Assembly (NCBI GenBank): GCA_963974215.1
Contig: CAXBBL010000011.1
Coordinates: 89,050 to 153,049 of the forward strand
Source of the DNA: Croceimicrobium sp963974215
GTDB taxonomy: Bacteria > Bacteroidota > Bacteroidia > Flavobacteriales > Schleiferiaceae
DNA length: 64,000 nt
Direction: 5' to 3'
Within the stretch, counting starts at the first letter, position 1, and every line of letters begins with the position of its first letter. A program made the translations under genes and the position numbers. This document shows, in pieces, positions 17,402-25,891 of this stretch. The notes under the pieces are model-generated. The model was not told the origin of the DNA. It worked only from the letters and a program-made list of their open reading frames with translations, and made no database searches.

Positions 17402-18262
17402 TGCTTTAAATTTAATTCCTAAACCCCGCTTCCATACAGGAGGAAAGCCTTTACTAAACTAACTTTAAAGCAGACTTACTTATGAACCTGAATTCTACGC
17501 TAAATTAGGCAGCTAATAAAAGTCTTTCGTTTATCATACTAGGCGATTAAATAGATTCAACCTAGCTGCCTAAATGGGTTTAACATCTTGTTAGTTTATG
17601 CACTATTTCTTTAAGTTTCTACCAACTGATAAGCTGAGTTCGATAGTGGGTTCTTATTCTTTTTCCTTGGTAATGTCATCAAATCTTCTTTGTTTTAAAA
17701 CCTAAAACTCTTCTCTACCCATGAAAGAATCATTTAGTGATTCCGTTTTTAATCTTATTTCTCGATGCAGTAAGCCTTCTCAAGATATTTTATCCTCCTT
17801 TAGAGGAGTTAGTGGGTTCGGCTTTGCCTCAGTTGATCAAAAAAGAAGGAACCGAAGCACTATGCGCTGAGCTCAAGAACTCCAATTAAATCAATTTCAT
17901 GTTCTTAATTAAACCCGGATAACCTACTAATAATGATTTCGGTAGGATGAACGGACAGTCTTTTGATTCCGTTTTGATAACCTAGCCTTTTAATTGAAAA
18001 TCAAGTAACGATTTAGTAACAATTGGTCTTATGTCTTTTAGTCTTGGGTCTTGGGTCTCGCTATCTGTCATCAAATCTTCTTGGTTTTAAAACCTAAACT
18101 CTTCTCTCAGCATAATCCTGGAGATGGAATTTTCTTTGGCCTTTAAGACATCATAAAAAGTAGTCACTCTGAACTCGTTTCAGGGTCTAAGGCCACCTAA
18201 AAGGAAGACTAGTTTTGGGTTTTCATTTCTAAGCACAAAGGGCGGAAAGAACACGCAGACAC
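17402..18262. other. 860-bp non-coding, repeat-bearing interval
   Basis: No ORF of convincing length or composition is seen on either strand. It holds a degenerate left end of the interspersed element (AACCTGAATTC at about 17484), an inverted pair TTAGGCAGCTA/TAGCTGCCTA (about 17503-17576), and a ~42-bp direct repeat: GTCATCAAATCTTCTT...CTCTTCTCT at 17675-17717 and 18067-18107, with three or so differences. A shorter relative (CATCAAAT after a 'gtcttgagtc' stretch) occurs at ~20965-21005. It looks like a graveyard of small repeats. Confidence 0.6.
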
Positions 18263-18289
18263 AAAAAAAGCGCCCCTTACAGGGCGCCT
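18263..18289 (-). terminator. Rho-independent terminator of the yceI/outer-membrane protein operon
   Basis: On the minus strand it reads GGCGCCC-TGTAAG-GGGCGC followed by seven T, 40 bp beyond the stop of the gene at 18331. Confidence 0.88.
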
Positions 18290-18330
18290 TCCTAGTGGAT
18301 ATCCAATATCCAATTATCGCTATTTATTTC

Positions 18331-19620
18331 TTAGAAACTAATGGCAGCTTCCAGAACAAAACCATCAAATTGACCGTCTTTTAGAATGTTATCATCAGCA
18401 TAACCATCATAGGTCTGTGTAACATATTCAGCCTTCATCATTACGTTTTTAGTCATATACCAACCGGCGGCAAAAGCAACTCTACTAACGGTAATGTCGG
18501 TAGGATTAGCAGTAGGATTAAAATTAGGTAATTGTCCGGCTACACTATTGTATCTTCCACCTACATAGAAGTTTTCTTTTTCCCCAAAGCGGTAAACCAA
18601 CTCAGCATATAATTGAGTATAAGTACGAGTTTCGGCTTCATTGCTTATTTTACCACTAGAAGTTTCAAAAGCTCCTAAAAATTCAAAACCCTTATACTTC
18701 ACAAATGGGTTAATCATTATACTAGTTACCTCGTTAATGAAACTTGGGTTTATTCTACCGCTGCGAGAGTTATCGGTTGGGTTAGCACCTTGTGCCTCAT
18801 TTACTAAATAATATCTACTTCCTGCACGATCACCAAAATATAGGTAATTGGTATTACCATCGGCAGAAGTGTATAAAGAAGAGGTTAAACGCACTCTCAA
18901 ATCTTCATTCATTTGCTTGTCCCAGCCTACTTTGGCTAAAATGGCAGGCGTATTTTCATTATTGGTAGCTACACTTTGGTTCAATTTACCATTGGTTACA
19001 CCAGCCATAACTATGAAATCACCAGGATTGAAATAAATTTCTGCACCAGCCTCAGTATTAAAAGCATCCATCAGCAGGTTACCCACAAAAGGATTGTAGA
19101 TAGCACGGGCATTATCTGTTCTACGAAAGTGCATATCGCCGTAATTAATCTCCATCAAACCAACTTTCACAGTAGTGAAGTCCATAATGTTTTCTAATAG
19201 TCCTTCCTGAATCCAGTTAAGGTTGCTAATTTGAATGTAACCACCTTTTACCCAACTTTCTGGGTGGTGACGAGATGAAAGGTATGTACGCATGTGCATT
19301 CTCATACCGTCTGCTAAAGCTACATCAACGTCTAAGTTAGCGGTAGGCAAGTTGAAGTTACTTCCTATTGTAATTAAGGTATCATCAATAGAGCCTGTGC
19401 TATGACTTAAAGCTTGCATTTGCACGGCAAAAGCACCACCTAAACGAACTTTCATACCGTCAAAAGCTATATCAGTATCTAAAGCTTCAAACTGATTGAT
19501 TCCTCGGAAATCGCGGAAACGATATTGTTGAATATCTCGATCCACTTCAAATTGGGCAAAGGCTGAATTTAGGCCTAGGAACATGGCAAATACCAATGCT
19601 AATTTTGCTCTTGTTTTCAT
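18331..19620 (-). CDS. Outer-membrane beta-barrel (porin-like) protein
   Basis: 429 residues with a 22-residue signal peptide ending SAFAQ. The body is a run of alternating strands, e.g. DVDVALADGMRMHMRTYLSSRHHPESW, FTTVKVGLMEINYGDMHFRR and FEFLGAFETSSGK, and it ends VLEAAISF, a beta-signal with terminal Phe. It resembles Bacteroidota porin-type proteins but no named family is certain. It follows yceI by 14 bp in the same direction, and the operon has a palindromic FNR-like site upstream, so expression under low oxygen is possible. Confidence 0.7.
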   Translation of the reverse strand: MKTRAKLALVFAMFLGLNSAFAQFEVDRDIQQYRFRDFRGINQFEALDTDIAFDGMKVRLGGAFAVQMQALSHSTGSIDDTLITIGSNFNLPTANLDVDVALADGMRMHMRTYLSSRHHPESWVKGGYIQISNLNWIQEGLLENIMDFTTVKVGLMEINYGDMHFRRTDNARAIYNPFVGNLLMDAFNTEAGAEIYFNPGDFIVMAGVTNGKLNQSVATNNENTPAILAKVGWDKQMNEDLRVRLTSSLYTSADGNTNYLYFGDRAGSRYYLVNEAQGANPTDNSRSGRINPSFINEVTSIMINPFVKYKGFEFLGAFETSSGKISNEAETRTYTQLYAELVYRFGEKENFYVGGRYNSVAGQLPNFNPTANPTDITVSRVAFAAGWYMTKNVMMKAEYVTQTYDGYADDNILKDGQFDGFVLEAAISF

Positions 19621-19634
19621 GATTGTGTTTATTA

Positions 19635-20204
19635 TTAGTTATAGTTAATTGAAAATTTAATCGTGATTTTATCACCAGTAGTGATTGTCCCCATCATAAA
19701 GCTGGGAGCTTCCACACCAAAGCTAGACATGGTAAAAGCCGTTGCGCCTGAAAGCTCAACTCCACCTTCTACAGCCGTTGCCTTTATAGGAATTATTAGT
19801 CTTCTTGTTTTACCGGCAACGGTTAAATCGCCTACGGTAGTAACATCGTAAACCCCGTCACTAAGTTTGCTGATTTCCTTTACGCGTACCAATTCATAGG
19901 TAATATTAGGATACTCTGATTCCTTTAAAGCCTTATAAGCATTATCGTCCATGGGGCCTTTGCCACTCTTCAAGCTCTTTACGGGAACAACAAGCTTTAG
20001 CTCTTTAATTTTTAATTCATTTTCATAGATGTCTACATCCATAGATCCCTGTAAATCTCCTGCCTTCATTTCCCAGTCGTGCAGGGTAGAAGTGCCTTCA
20101 ATAGCCATGGTAGAACTGGCATTGTTGGTGGAATAATTTATAGGGATGGCTCGATCCACTAAGGGACTTAGCGTTAAAATCAGTGCTGTGAGTAATAGTT
20201 TCAT
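19635..20204 (-). CDS. YceI-family periplasmic lipid-binding protein
   Basis: The ATG at 20204 is preferred over one at 20282 because it gives a standard signal peptide (MKLLLTALILTLSP) and 189 residues. The mature protein has the YceI lipocalin-like fold signature: STLHDWEMKAGDLQGSM, later NAYKALKESEYPNITYEL, VTTVGDLTVAGKTRRL and a C-terminal FGVEAPSFMMGTITTGDKI. YceI proteins bind polyisoprenoids such as quinone precursors in the periplasm. It is the first gene of a two-gene operon with the outer-membrane protein at 18331. A TGAC-N4-ATCA palindrome lies 73 bp upstream. Confidence 0.87.
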   Translation of the reverse strand: MKLLLTALILTLSPLVDRAIPINYSTNNASSTMAIEGTSTLHDWEMKAGDLQGSMDVDIYENELKIKELKLVVPVKSLKSGKGPMDDNAYKALKESEYPNITYELVRVKEISKLSDGVYDVTTVGDLTVAGKTRRLIIPIKATAVEGGVELSGATAFTMSSFGVEAPSFMMGTITTGDKITIKFSINYN

Positions 20205-20276
20205 AGTGTTGTAACTTATATCACAAAGGTGCGATCCCTTAAGCGGCTCAACTATGATTATCATCAGCCGAAAAGA

Positions 20277-20288
20277 TGACATATATCA
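20277..20288. promoter_or_regulatory. FNR-like palindrome TGACATATATCA upstream of yceI
   Basis: It matches the TGAY-N4-RTCA pattern shared with four other sites in this window. A near-consensus -7 element for yceI (CACCTTTG on the minus strand, 20224-20231) puts the site centre about 63.5 bp upstream of the predicted start, near a class I activator position. Confidence 0.5.
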
Positions 20289-20401
20289 CCTTGTACAAGA
20301 AATATTTAGTTGCGACCTTTAGGCCTAAATATCACCTTAACAGTGTAAACCAGCGACTTAAGTGCTGCTTTACAATTTTAAAGGACTTAGCAAGTATAAA
20401 A

Positions 20402-20911
20402 ATGGGCCAAAAGGACTTCGACTTTTATTTCCAAAGTTTTCGCAAGAAGGCGCAACTAATAGAAGAATTCGAAAGAAATAATAGCCTCTTTTCGCTTGCA
20501 CTAGATGACGCCTTAACAGAAGAAAGTGCTAAAGCCTGGCGTGCCCTCTGGTTTATCAATCAAATTGTTTCGCCCGCAGTCGCAGACGAACTTCATAAAG
20601 TTTACGATCGATTAATCCTAAGATTGGAAAATGAAGACCCTTCTCTGCAAAGGGAATTGCTTAAACTTTTGCAGAAAATAGACTTAGCCGAAAAGTGGGA
20701 AAGCTACTTATTTAATCATTCGCAAAAGATTTGGGAAAAACTATCTAATATCCCTTCTACCCGAGTGCAAGCCCTGTATTGCATGCTGAAAATTGCAGGC
20801 AAATACCCCGAATTGAAAAGCGAAATAGCGCTTTATAATGAATCGAGCTACCTAGAAGAACTCAGCCCAGGTATAAAAAGACAAGTTCATCGCCTGTTCC
20901 AGAAATTATAG
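20402..20911 (+). CDS. Hypothetical helical (HEAT-like) protein
   Basis: The ATG at 20402 gives 169 residues. An upstream in-frame ATG at 20276 would start inside the FNR-like palindrome and adds an unconserved-looking leader. The protein is soluble and almost entirely alpha-helical, with paired helices (AKAWRALWFINQIVSPAVADEL, then LQRELLKLLQKIDLAEKWESYLF) like short HEAT/ARM repeats. No catalytic motif is seen. It stands alone between yceI (divergent) and ccoI (convergent). I do not recognise the family. Confidence 0.6.
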   Translation: MGQKDFDFYFQSFRKKAQLIEEFERNNSLFSLALDDALTEESAKAWRALWFINQIVSPAVADELHKVYDRLILRLENEDPSLQRELLKLLQKIDLAEKWESYLFNHSQKIWEKLSNIPSTRVQALYCMLKIAGKYPELKSEIALYNESSYLEELSPGIKRQVHRLFQKL

Positions 20912-21006
20912 GCAGGTTTTTAAGGTAATCTCCCTTTCGCTCTAGTTTACTCAAAAAGAAAGATTTCGGTCTTGAGTCTTTGAGCCTTGACATCTACCAT
21001 CAAATA

Positions 21007-23370
21007 TCATATAGTCAACTCCTTACGTGCCAAATAAGCAGAGCGTAAAGTGGTAAATAGCACCACCGTTACCGAACTAATGGGCATCAAAATGGCGGCT
21101 AATAATGGACTTAAAAATCCTGCTACCGCAACAGTTACTCCAATTACGTTATAGGCTAAGGATATGGCAAAAGCCCAATTTACAATACTTCGGTATCTAT
21201 TACTTAAATGTAGAAAACGCCCCAATAAAGGAAAGGCTTGAGATTGCAGTAAAGCATCGCTTGCTGGGAAAAAATTCACGTCTTTCTCGCACAGGCTCAC
21301 CCCTACTTCACTTTGCTGCAAAGCGCCTGCATCGTTTAATCCATCGCCCAACATTAGCACCTTATGGTTTTCTGCCTGAATACTTTGCAAACGATTGAGC
21401 TTATCGTGCGGAGAGTGGTTGAAATAGAGTACCGCCTTAGTCGCAAATATATTTTGAAAGCGTTCTCGCTCCGCGTCATTATCGCCACTTAAAACGGCCA
21501 TTTTATAATCGGATGATAATTCCTCTATGCTCTCTTTTAAGCCGGGTCGTGCTTCTTGATAAAAGCTAAAATAACCACGTACCACTGCATCTTTTTCTAC
21601 ATAAACTGCTGTAGTTCCTGCTTGATCACTCAAGTTTAAAAAACTCGCTTTCCCTAAACGGTAGTACGATCCTCGTACCCGAGCCGCTACCCCTTCACCG
21701 CTAGCTTCCTCAAAGTTTAATACTTGACTCGCGTCCGCTGCTTGCAAATCTAAAAACTGTAATAAGGGTTTTGCCAAAGGATGCTGGGCATTTAAAGCCA
21801 TGGCAGCCACCGCCCATTTTTCCTCAAAACTTAAAGTATCGCCCTGCCAATTTACCTGTATGGCATCGGGTAAAGTTAGGGTACCCGTTTTATCAAACAC
21901 TACCGTATCAATAGACTGTAAGCGATTTAAAACGGCTGTATTTTTAATGAAAAAACCATACTTCCCAAACCATCGCATCATACTACCCGCGGCAAAAGGC
22001 TCAGCTAAAGCCAAGGCACAAGGACAAGCAACGATTAGCACCGAAGTGAAAACTAAAATGGCTTTAGAGAAATCTATTTGCGACCAAATTAAAGCCGCGA
22101 TAAGTGCTATTACTAAAATTAAGGGTGTAAAATATTGACTAATACGATCACTAAAAGCCCTGCTCTTCTTTTTTGGCGCATCTGCGAAAGCGTCTTTTGC
22201 CCATAAGGAACTGAGATAGGAGTGATCGACCGAGCTATGCACTTCCACTTGAATTGCTTGACCGGCAATTTTTGCGCCTGCAAATATCTTCTCCCCTTTA
22301 AGCTTTTGCACTGGCAAACTTTCACCACTGAGATAGGAGTAATCGATTTCAGCCTTTTCACTCCTTAAAATCCCATCTGCGGAAAGCACCTCGCCCTGAC
22401 GTAAAAATAGTAAATCGCCCTCCTTTAAATCGTCGATAGCAATGGCCTTTTCGCTGCCATCTTCCAAAATAATGTTAGCGGCCAGGGGCAGAAAAGAGCG
22501 TAAATCGCGATCGAAGCTAAAGTTTTGATAGGTCTTTTGTTGATACCACTTGCCAATTAAAATAAAGAAGACCAAACCACTAAGGCTATCGAAATAACCT
22601 GAGCCTGTTTCAGATATAACTTCATAGGCACTGCGTAAAAAAAGTACGCTAATCCCCATGGCGATGGGAAGGTCAATACTTAAAGTCCCGGCGCGCAGCG
22701 ATCTATAGGCGGTTACAAAATAATCGCGCGCACTGTAAAAAATTACCGGCAAACTAAAAGCCATCATTAAATAGCGGAAGAAACGCTGCAAATCCGCATC
22801 ATTAATTAAATCGCCATCCAAATATTCGGGCAGCGCCAATAACATAGTATTTCCAAAAAAGAACCCTGCAATACCTAACTGAATTAAGAGGCGGTTTTTA
22901 GTCTTTTTACCCGTTCCTAAATGACTGATAAAATCAGGCTTATAGCCGATGAATTCTAATAAGCTGGCTAGCTCTGAAAGTTTAATCTGATCTTCTGAAA
23001 ACTGGATACTTGCCTCCTTTTTAGCGAAATGCACCTCTACATTATTAATCCCTTCAGCCACTTCGCTCAGGTTTTCTAGCAAATAGATACAACTAGAGCA
23101 ATGAATAGATGGTAAATGAATACGAATTGCGTTAATGCTTCCTTCCCGAAAATGGCAGAGTTGATCTTTGATTTTCTCTTCGTCTAAATACGCATAGCTA
23201 CGCAGTGACTTTTCTGGCAAATCAAGCTGTGCCTTAGTCTCCCCCATTAATTCGTCCACCACTTTACAGCCATAACAGCAATAAAGTTTATCGCCTTCTC
23301 CCTCTACCAATTCTAGAATAGGCTGATGGCAGTGCGAACATTCAATAATCGTATTGTTTTCCCTCGACAT
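21007..23370 (-). CDS. ccoI: CcoI/FixI-type copper-transporting P-type ATPase
   Basis: The ATG at 23370 gives 787 residues; a longer start at 23433 would overlap the divergent regulator. Order: an N-terminal Cys-rich metal site (CSHCHQP, YCCYGC), an HMA domain with CSSC near 93-96, eight membrane helices with the CPC motif (VACPCALALAEPFA, an AEP variant of the usual ATP), phosphorylation site DKTGTLT, HP motif (QHPLAKP) and LGDGLNDAGAL. CcoI supplies copper for assembly of cbb3 oxidase, encoded at 35.8-41.9 kb. An FNR-like palindrome lies 41.5 bp from the predicted transcript start. Confidence 0.92.
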   Translation of the reverse strand: MSRENNTIIECSHCHQPILELVEGEGDKLYCCYGCKVVDELMGETKAQLDLPEKSLRSYAYLDEEKIKDQLCHFREGSINAIRIHLPSIHCSSCIYLLENLSEVAEGINNVEVHFAKKEASIQFSEDQIKLSELASLLEFIGYKPDFISHLGTGKKTKNRLLIQLGIAGFFFGNTMLLALPEYLDGDLINDADLQRFFRYLMMAFSLPVIFYSARDYFVTAYRSLRAGTLSIDLPIAMGISVLFLRSAYEVISETGSGYFDSLSGLVFFILIGKWYQQKTYQNFSFDRDLRSFLPLAANIILEDGSEKAIAIDDLKEGDLLFLRQGEVLSADGILRSEKAEIDYSYLSGESLPVQKLKGEKIFAGAKIAGQAIQVEVHSSVDHSYLSSLWAKDAFADAPKKKSRAFSDRISQYFTPLILVIALIAALIWSQIDFSKAILVFTSVLIVACPCALALAEPFAAGSMMRWFGKYGFFIKNTAVLNRLQSIDTVVFDKTGTLTLPDAIQVNWQGDTLSFEEKWAVAAMALNAQHPLAKPLLQFLDLQAADASQVLNFEEASGEGVAARVRGSYYRLGKASFLNLSDQAGTTAVYVEKDAVVRGYFSFYQEARPGLKESIEELSSDYKMAVLSGDNDAERERFQNIFATKAVLYFNHSPHDKLNRLQSIQAENHKVLMLGDGLNDAGALQQSEVGVSLCEKDVNFFPASDALLQSQAFPLLGRFLHLSNRYRSIVNWAFAISLAYNVIGVTVAVAGFLSPLLAAILMPISSVTVVLFTTLRSAYLARKELTI

Positions 23371-23374
23371 AAGG

Positions 23375-23425
23375 CAAAAGTGCTCGAGATAAGCTTGGCA
23401 AGCAATGACTTTTATCATATCTTTG
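23375..23425. promoter_or_regulatory. Divergent ccoI/fnr control region with FNR-like palindrome TGACTTTTATCA
   Basis: The palindrome is at 23406-23417. Toward ccoI a -7 element CACTTTTG (minus strand, 23375-23382) predicts transcription from 23370, which puts the palindrome centre at -41.5 (class II activation) and the start on the ccoI ATG itself. Toward fnr a consensus -7 TATCTTTG (23418-23425) directly abuts the palindrome, a position suited to autorepression. Confidence 0.65.
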
Positions 23426-23449
23426 AAAGACAAACTAAACCGAAAATTT

Positions 23450-24148
23450 TTGGAAACACCGCATCACTGTCAAATGTGTCTCAGTCACCAAAAGAGCACC
23501 TTTAGTGATTTACCAAGCAGCGCAAAAGACGATTTAAGTCGCTTAAAAACCTGCGTTAGTTTTCGCAAAGGCCAAGTAATTATTCACGAAGGAGCGCGCC
23601 CACAAGGAGTATATTGTATTCACCGCGGTAAGGTTAAACTCTATACTATGGGAACGGAAGGGAAAGAGCAAATTATTCGCTTCATCACCAATGGTGAGCT
23701 TATCGGTTACCGCAGTTTACTTAGCGATGAAGCCATCAGTGCCTCTGCCACCGCCTTAGAAGACACCTTCGCATGTTATATCCCGAAAAGTTCATTTTTC
23801 AAGGTAATAGAAGAGAACCCTAAATTCTCTCTCAAGCTTTTAAAAATGTCTTGTCACGAACTAGGCGAAGCAGGTAAAATGATTACCAGTCTTGCTCAGA
23901 AAAATGTAAAAGAACGTTTAGCCGAAATCCTACTAATTCTACGCGCTACTTTTGGCGAAGATGAAGAAGGTTATTTAGACATCAGTCTTACCCGAGAAGA
24001 GATTGCTAATATGGTGGGTACCGCTACCGAATCGGTAATTCGTCTCATCTCCGAACTAAAAAAAGAGGGCTATATTAGTAGCAAAGGCAAACGTATTGCC
24101 GTAGCCGACCGAGGTGCCTTACAGCAAATTGCCAATATTTTCGAATAA
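23450..24148 (+). CDS. FNR/CRP-family oxygen-responsive-type regulator
   Basis: Start TTG at 23450 (METPHHCQMC) is chosen over ATG 23405 because that ATG lies inside the palindrome and 5' of a consensus -7 element. It also gives the N-terminus expected from Bacteroidota relatives. 232 residues: a CxxC pair (C7, C10) and C35 before a cNMP-type beta-barrel (KGQVIIHEGARPQGVYCIHRGKV), then a winged helix with LTREEIANMVGTATESVIRLISELKKEGYI. The cysteines could hold an Fe-S cluster, but the full FNR ligand set is not proven. It is divergent from ccoI and is the likely regulator of the palindrome sites in this window. Confidence 0.88.
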   Translation: METPHHCQMCLSHQKSTFSDLPSSAKDDLSRLKTCVSFRKGQVIIHEGARPQGVYCIHRGKVKLYTMGTEGKEQIIRFITNGELIGYRSLLSDEAISASATALEDTFACYIPKSSFFKVIEENPKFSLKLLKMSCHELGEAGKMITSLAQKNVKERLAEILLILRATFGEDEEGYLDISLTREEIANMVGTATESVIRLISELKKEGYISSKGKRIAVADRGALQQIANIFE

Positions 24149-24149
24149 A

Positions 24150-24161
24150 TGATAAATATCA
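24150..24161. promoter_or_regulatory. FNR-like palindrome TGATAAATATCA upstream of the cNMP-domain gene
   Basis: The palindrome extends to AATGATAAATATCATT. A near-consensus -7 element TACTTTCG lies at 24185-24192. With transcription starting five bases after it (24197), the palindrome centre is at -41.5, identical to the cco, ccoI and hemN promoters. Confidence 0.65.
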
Positions 24162-24201
24162 TTTCCAAACTTTAGATACCAGCCTACTTTCGTAGAATTA
24201 A

Positions 24202-24654
24202 ATGTTCCGAATCGTGGGTTTTAATACAGTACAAGAAACGCTTAAAGCATTATTGCCATTTGATGTCTCCAATTTACTCCTAGAGGAAATTGTGATGCAG
24301 AGCAGCTTTATTCAGTTTCACGGGGCAGGAGAATGCCTCTTCAAAAAAGGAGACTCCCCCCTGGGTTTTTACTTTATTCTTCACGGTAAAGCCGAGATTT
24401 TAATTCCCGGCAGCGATAGTATCAAATTAGTTTCTGGACAAATGGTGGGCTTAGATGCCTTTTTGGAAGAAGAAAAACTTCTTTTTGATGTAATCTCTTC
24501 CAGCTCAAATCTAGAGTCTATTTTTATTGATAGACGCTGCTATGAATTTATGATTAACCAACCGTCCTTTAAAAAATTCATTGATCAATCGCTTTTAGGA
24601 TATGTGGGCGCATATCGTCAACTTTTAGTTCCTTCTCGCAGCATGTTTCTTTAA
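24202..24654 (+). CDS. Stand-alone cyclic-nucleotide-binding-domain protein without DNA-binding domain
   Basis: 150 residues. Residues ~35-125 form a cNMP-binding-type beta roll (GAGECLFKKGDSPLGFYFILHGKAEILIPGSD). The C-terminal winged helix of CRP/FNR proteins is absent and the protein stops ~20 residues after the last helix. The roll lacks an obvious cAMP phosphate-binding RxS cassette. It lies 53 bp after the FNR-like regulator under its own palindrome. It could be a co-sensor or a decoy partner for the regulator, or a truncated paralogue kept for another role. Function unknown. Confidence 0.75.
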   Translation: MFRIVGFNTVQETLKALLPFDVSNLLLEEIVMQSSFIQFHGAGECLFKKGDSPLGFYFILHGKAEILIPGSDSIKLVSGQMVGLDAFLEEEKLLFDVISSSSNLESIFIDRRCYEFMINQPSFKKFIDQSLLGYVGAYRQLLVPSRSMFL

Positions 24655-24693
24655 AAGGCTTAGTATCTTGCCCTCAATTTCCAATGGCAAGAT

Positions 24694-25878
24694 ATGCTTA
24701 AAACTGATGTTTGCATTGTAGGTGCTGGACCAGCAGGTGCAACACTTTCGCACTTTTTACATAGAGAAGGAATCGATCACATCCTTGTTGATAAAGCCTC
24801 TTTTCCGCGCGATAAAATTTGCGGCGATGGCATTACGGTAGACGTCCTCAATGTCTTAAAACGCATTAGTCCCGAACTTCTCGAAAAATTTAGTCGCGAA
24901 AGCGAAATGTTACCCTCTTGGGGATTCGCTTTTAAGGGCACCACCGGTAAAGAAATTCGCTACGACTTTAAAAATGACGGATTCCCCCTTGCCCCCTTCT
25001 ACACTGCTCGTCGCTTAGACCTCGATCGCTTTTTAATCGATAATTTACCACAGGGTGCTTCAGGTCAGTTTTGGCCCGCCACCGAAGTTATTGGCTTAGA
25101 AAGGGAGGCCGCTGGGGTTAAGGTTTTCCTTAAAGATGCGCAAGGAGAAAAGGAACTGCAATGCAAAATAATTATCGGTGCCGAAGGAGAAAAGCCAATT
25201 GTTACGCGCTACTTAGGCCTAGAACACTTTAGAGAAAAAAAGCATCTGCTTGCCGCGATTCGTATCTATTATAAAAATGTGCAAGGCTTTAACGAAGGGA
25301 ACCACCTCGAGTTTTTCTTTGATCCAAAATTACTGCCTGGATATTTCTGGGCCTTTCCGCTTAGTAATAATGAAGCCAATGTGGGCCTAGGCATGATGAG
25401 CACTGCCATTGCAGCCAAAAAAATAAACCTGAAAAAAATGTTTCAGGAAGTAATAACTACTAATCCCCACATTGCTCCTTGGTTCGCTGAAGCAGAAGCA
25501 CTGGAAAGCACCAAAGGCTGGGGACTTCCTATAATGACGCCCAAGAGAAAAATTGGAGGCGACCGATACGCCTTAATCGGTGATGCAGGTGGCATGATTG
25601 AAGCTTTTACCGGCAAGGGAATTGGGCCGGGAATGATGAGTGCACGCATTGCTTCCGAACATATTCGTGTGCAAATTAACAAGTCAAATCCCAATCTTAG
25701 CTCTTATCATGAGCACATGTACAAATACTACCACACTGAAATGCGAACCGCATACAGTTTGCAAGGTGTTTTAAAATATCCTCGTATCTTAAATAGTGCC
25801 ATTAGTCTGGCCAATATTGCTGCCGTAAAACGGTATTCCAAAGACCGTATGGTGCACGATTTCTTACGCTGGGTCTAA
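24694..25878 (+). CDS. Geranylgeranyl reductase-family FAD-dependent oxidoreductase
   Basis: 394 residues. The N-terminal dinucleotide fold VCIVGAGPAGATLSHFL binds FAD, followed by the DKASFPRDKICGDGIT signature (PxxKxCGxG) that defines the geranylgeranyl reductase family, and GDAGGMIEAFTGKGIGPGMMS near 295 (second FAD motif). Such enzymes reduce double bonds of isoprenoid chains on lipids or quinones, or act on other substrates; the target here is unknown. It follows the cNMP-domain gene by 39 bp and precedes the hydrolase-OsmC gene by 13 bp, so it may be co-transcribed with the latter. Confidence 0.88.
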   Translation: MLKTDVCIVGAGPAGATLSHFLHREGIDHILVDKASFPRDKICGDGITVDVLNVLKRISPELLEKFSRESEMLPSWGFAFKGTTGKEIRYDFKNDGFPLAPFYTARRLDLDRFLIDNLPQGASGQFWPATEVIGLEREAAGVKVFLKDAQGEKELQCKIIIGAEGEKPIVTRYLGLEHFREKKHLLAAIRIYYKNVQGFNEGNHLEFFFDPKLLPGYFWAFPLSNNEANVGLGMMSTAIAAKKINLKKMFQEVITTNPHIAPWFAEAEALESTKGWGLPIMTPKRKIGGDRYALIGDAGGMIEAFTGKGIGPGMMSARIASEHIRVQINKSNPNLSSYHEHMYKYYHTEMRTAYSLQGVLKYPRILNSAISLANIAAVKRYSKDRMVHDFLRWV

Positions 25879-25891
25879 AAAATTAAGATAA

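Noticed and set aside
22196..22346. Twice-occurring 'gagataggagt(g/a)atcga' inside ccoI
   Set aside because: It comes from two similar SYLS peptide segments on the coding strand, with no sign of an element.
23371..23433. Longer start of ccoI overlapping the fnr gene
   Set aside because: It would place the ccoI N-terminus across the palindrome and fnr promoter; the ATG at 23370 gives the normal Cys-rich N-terminus.
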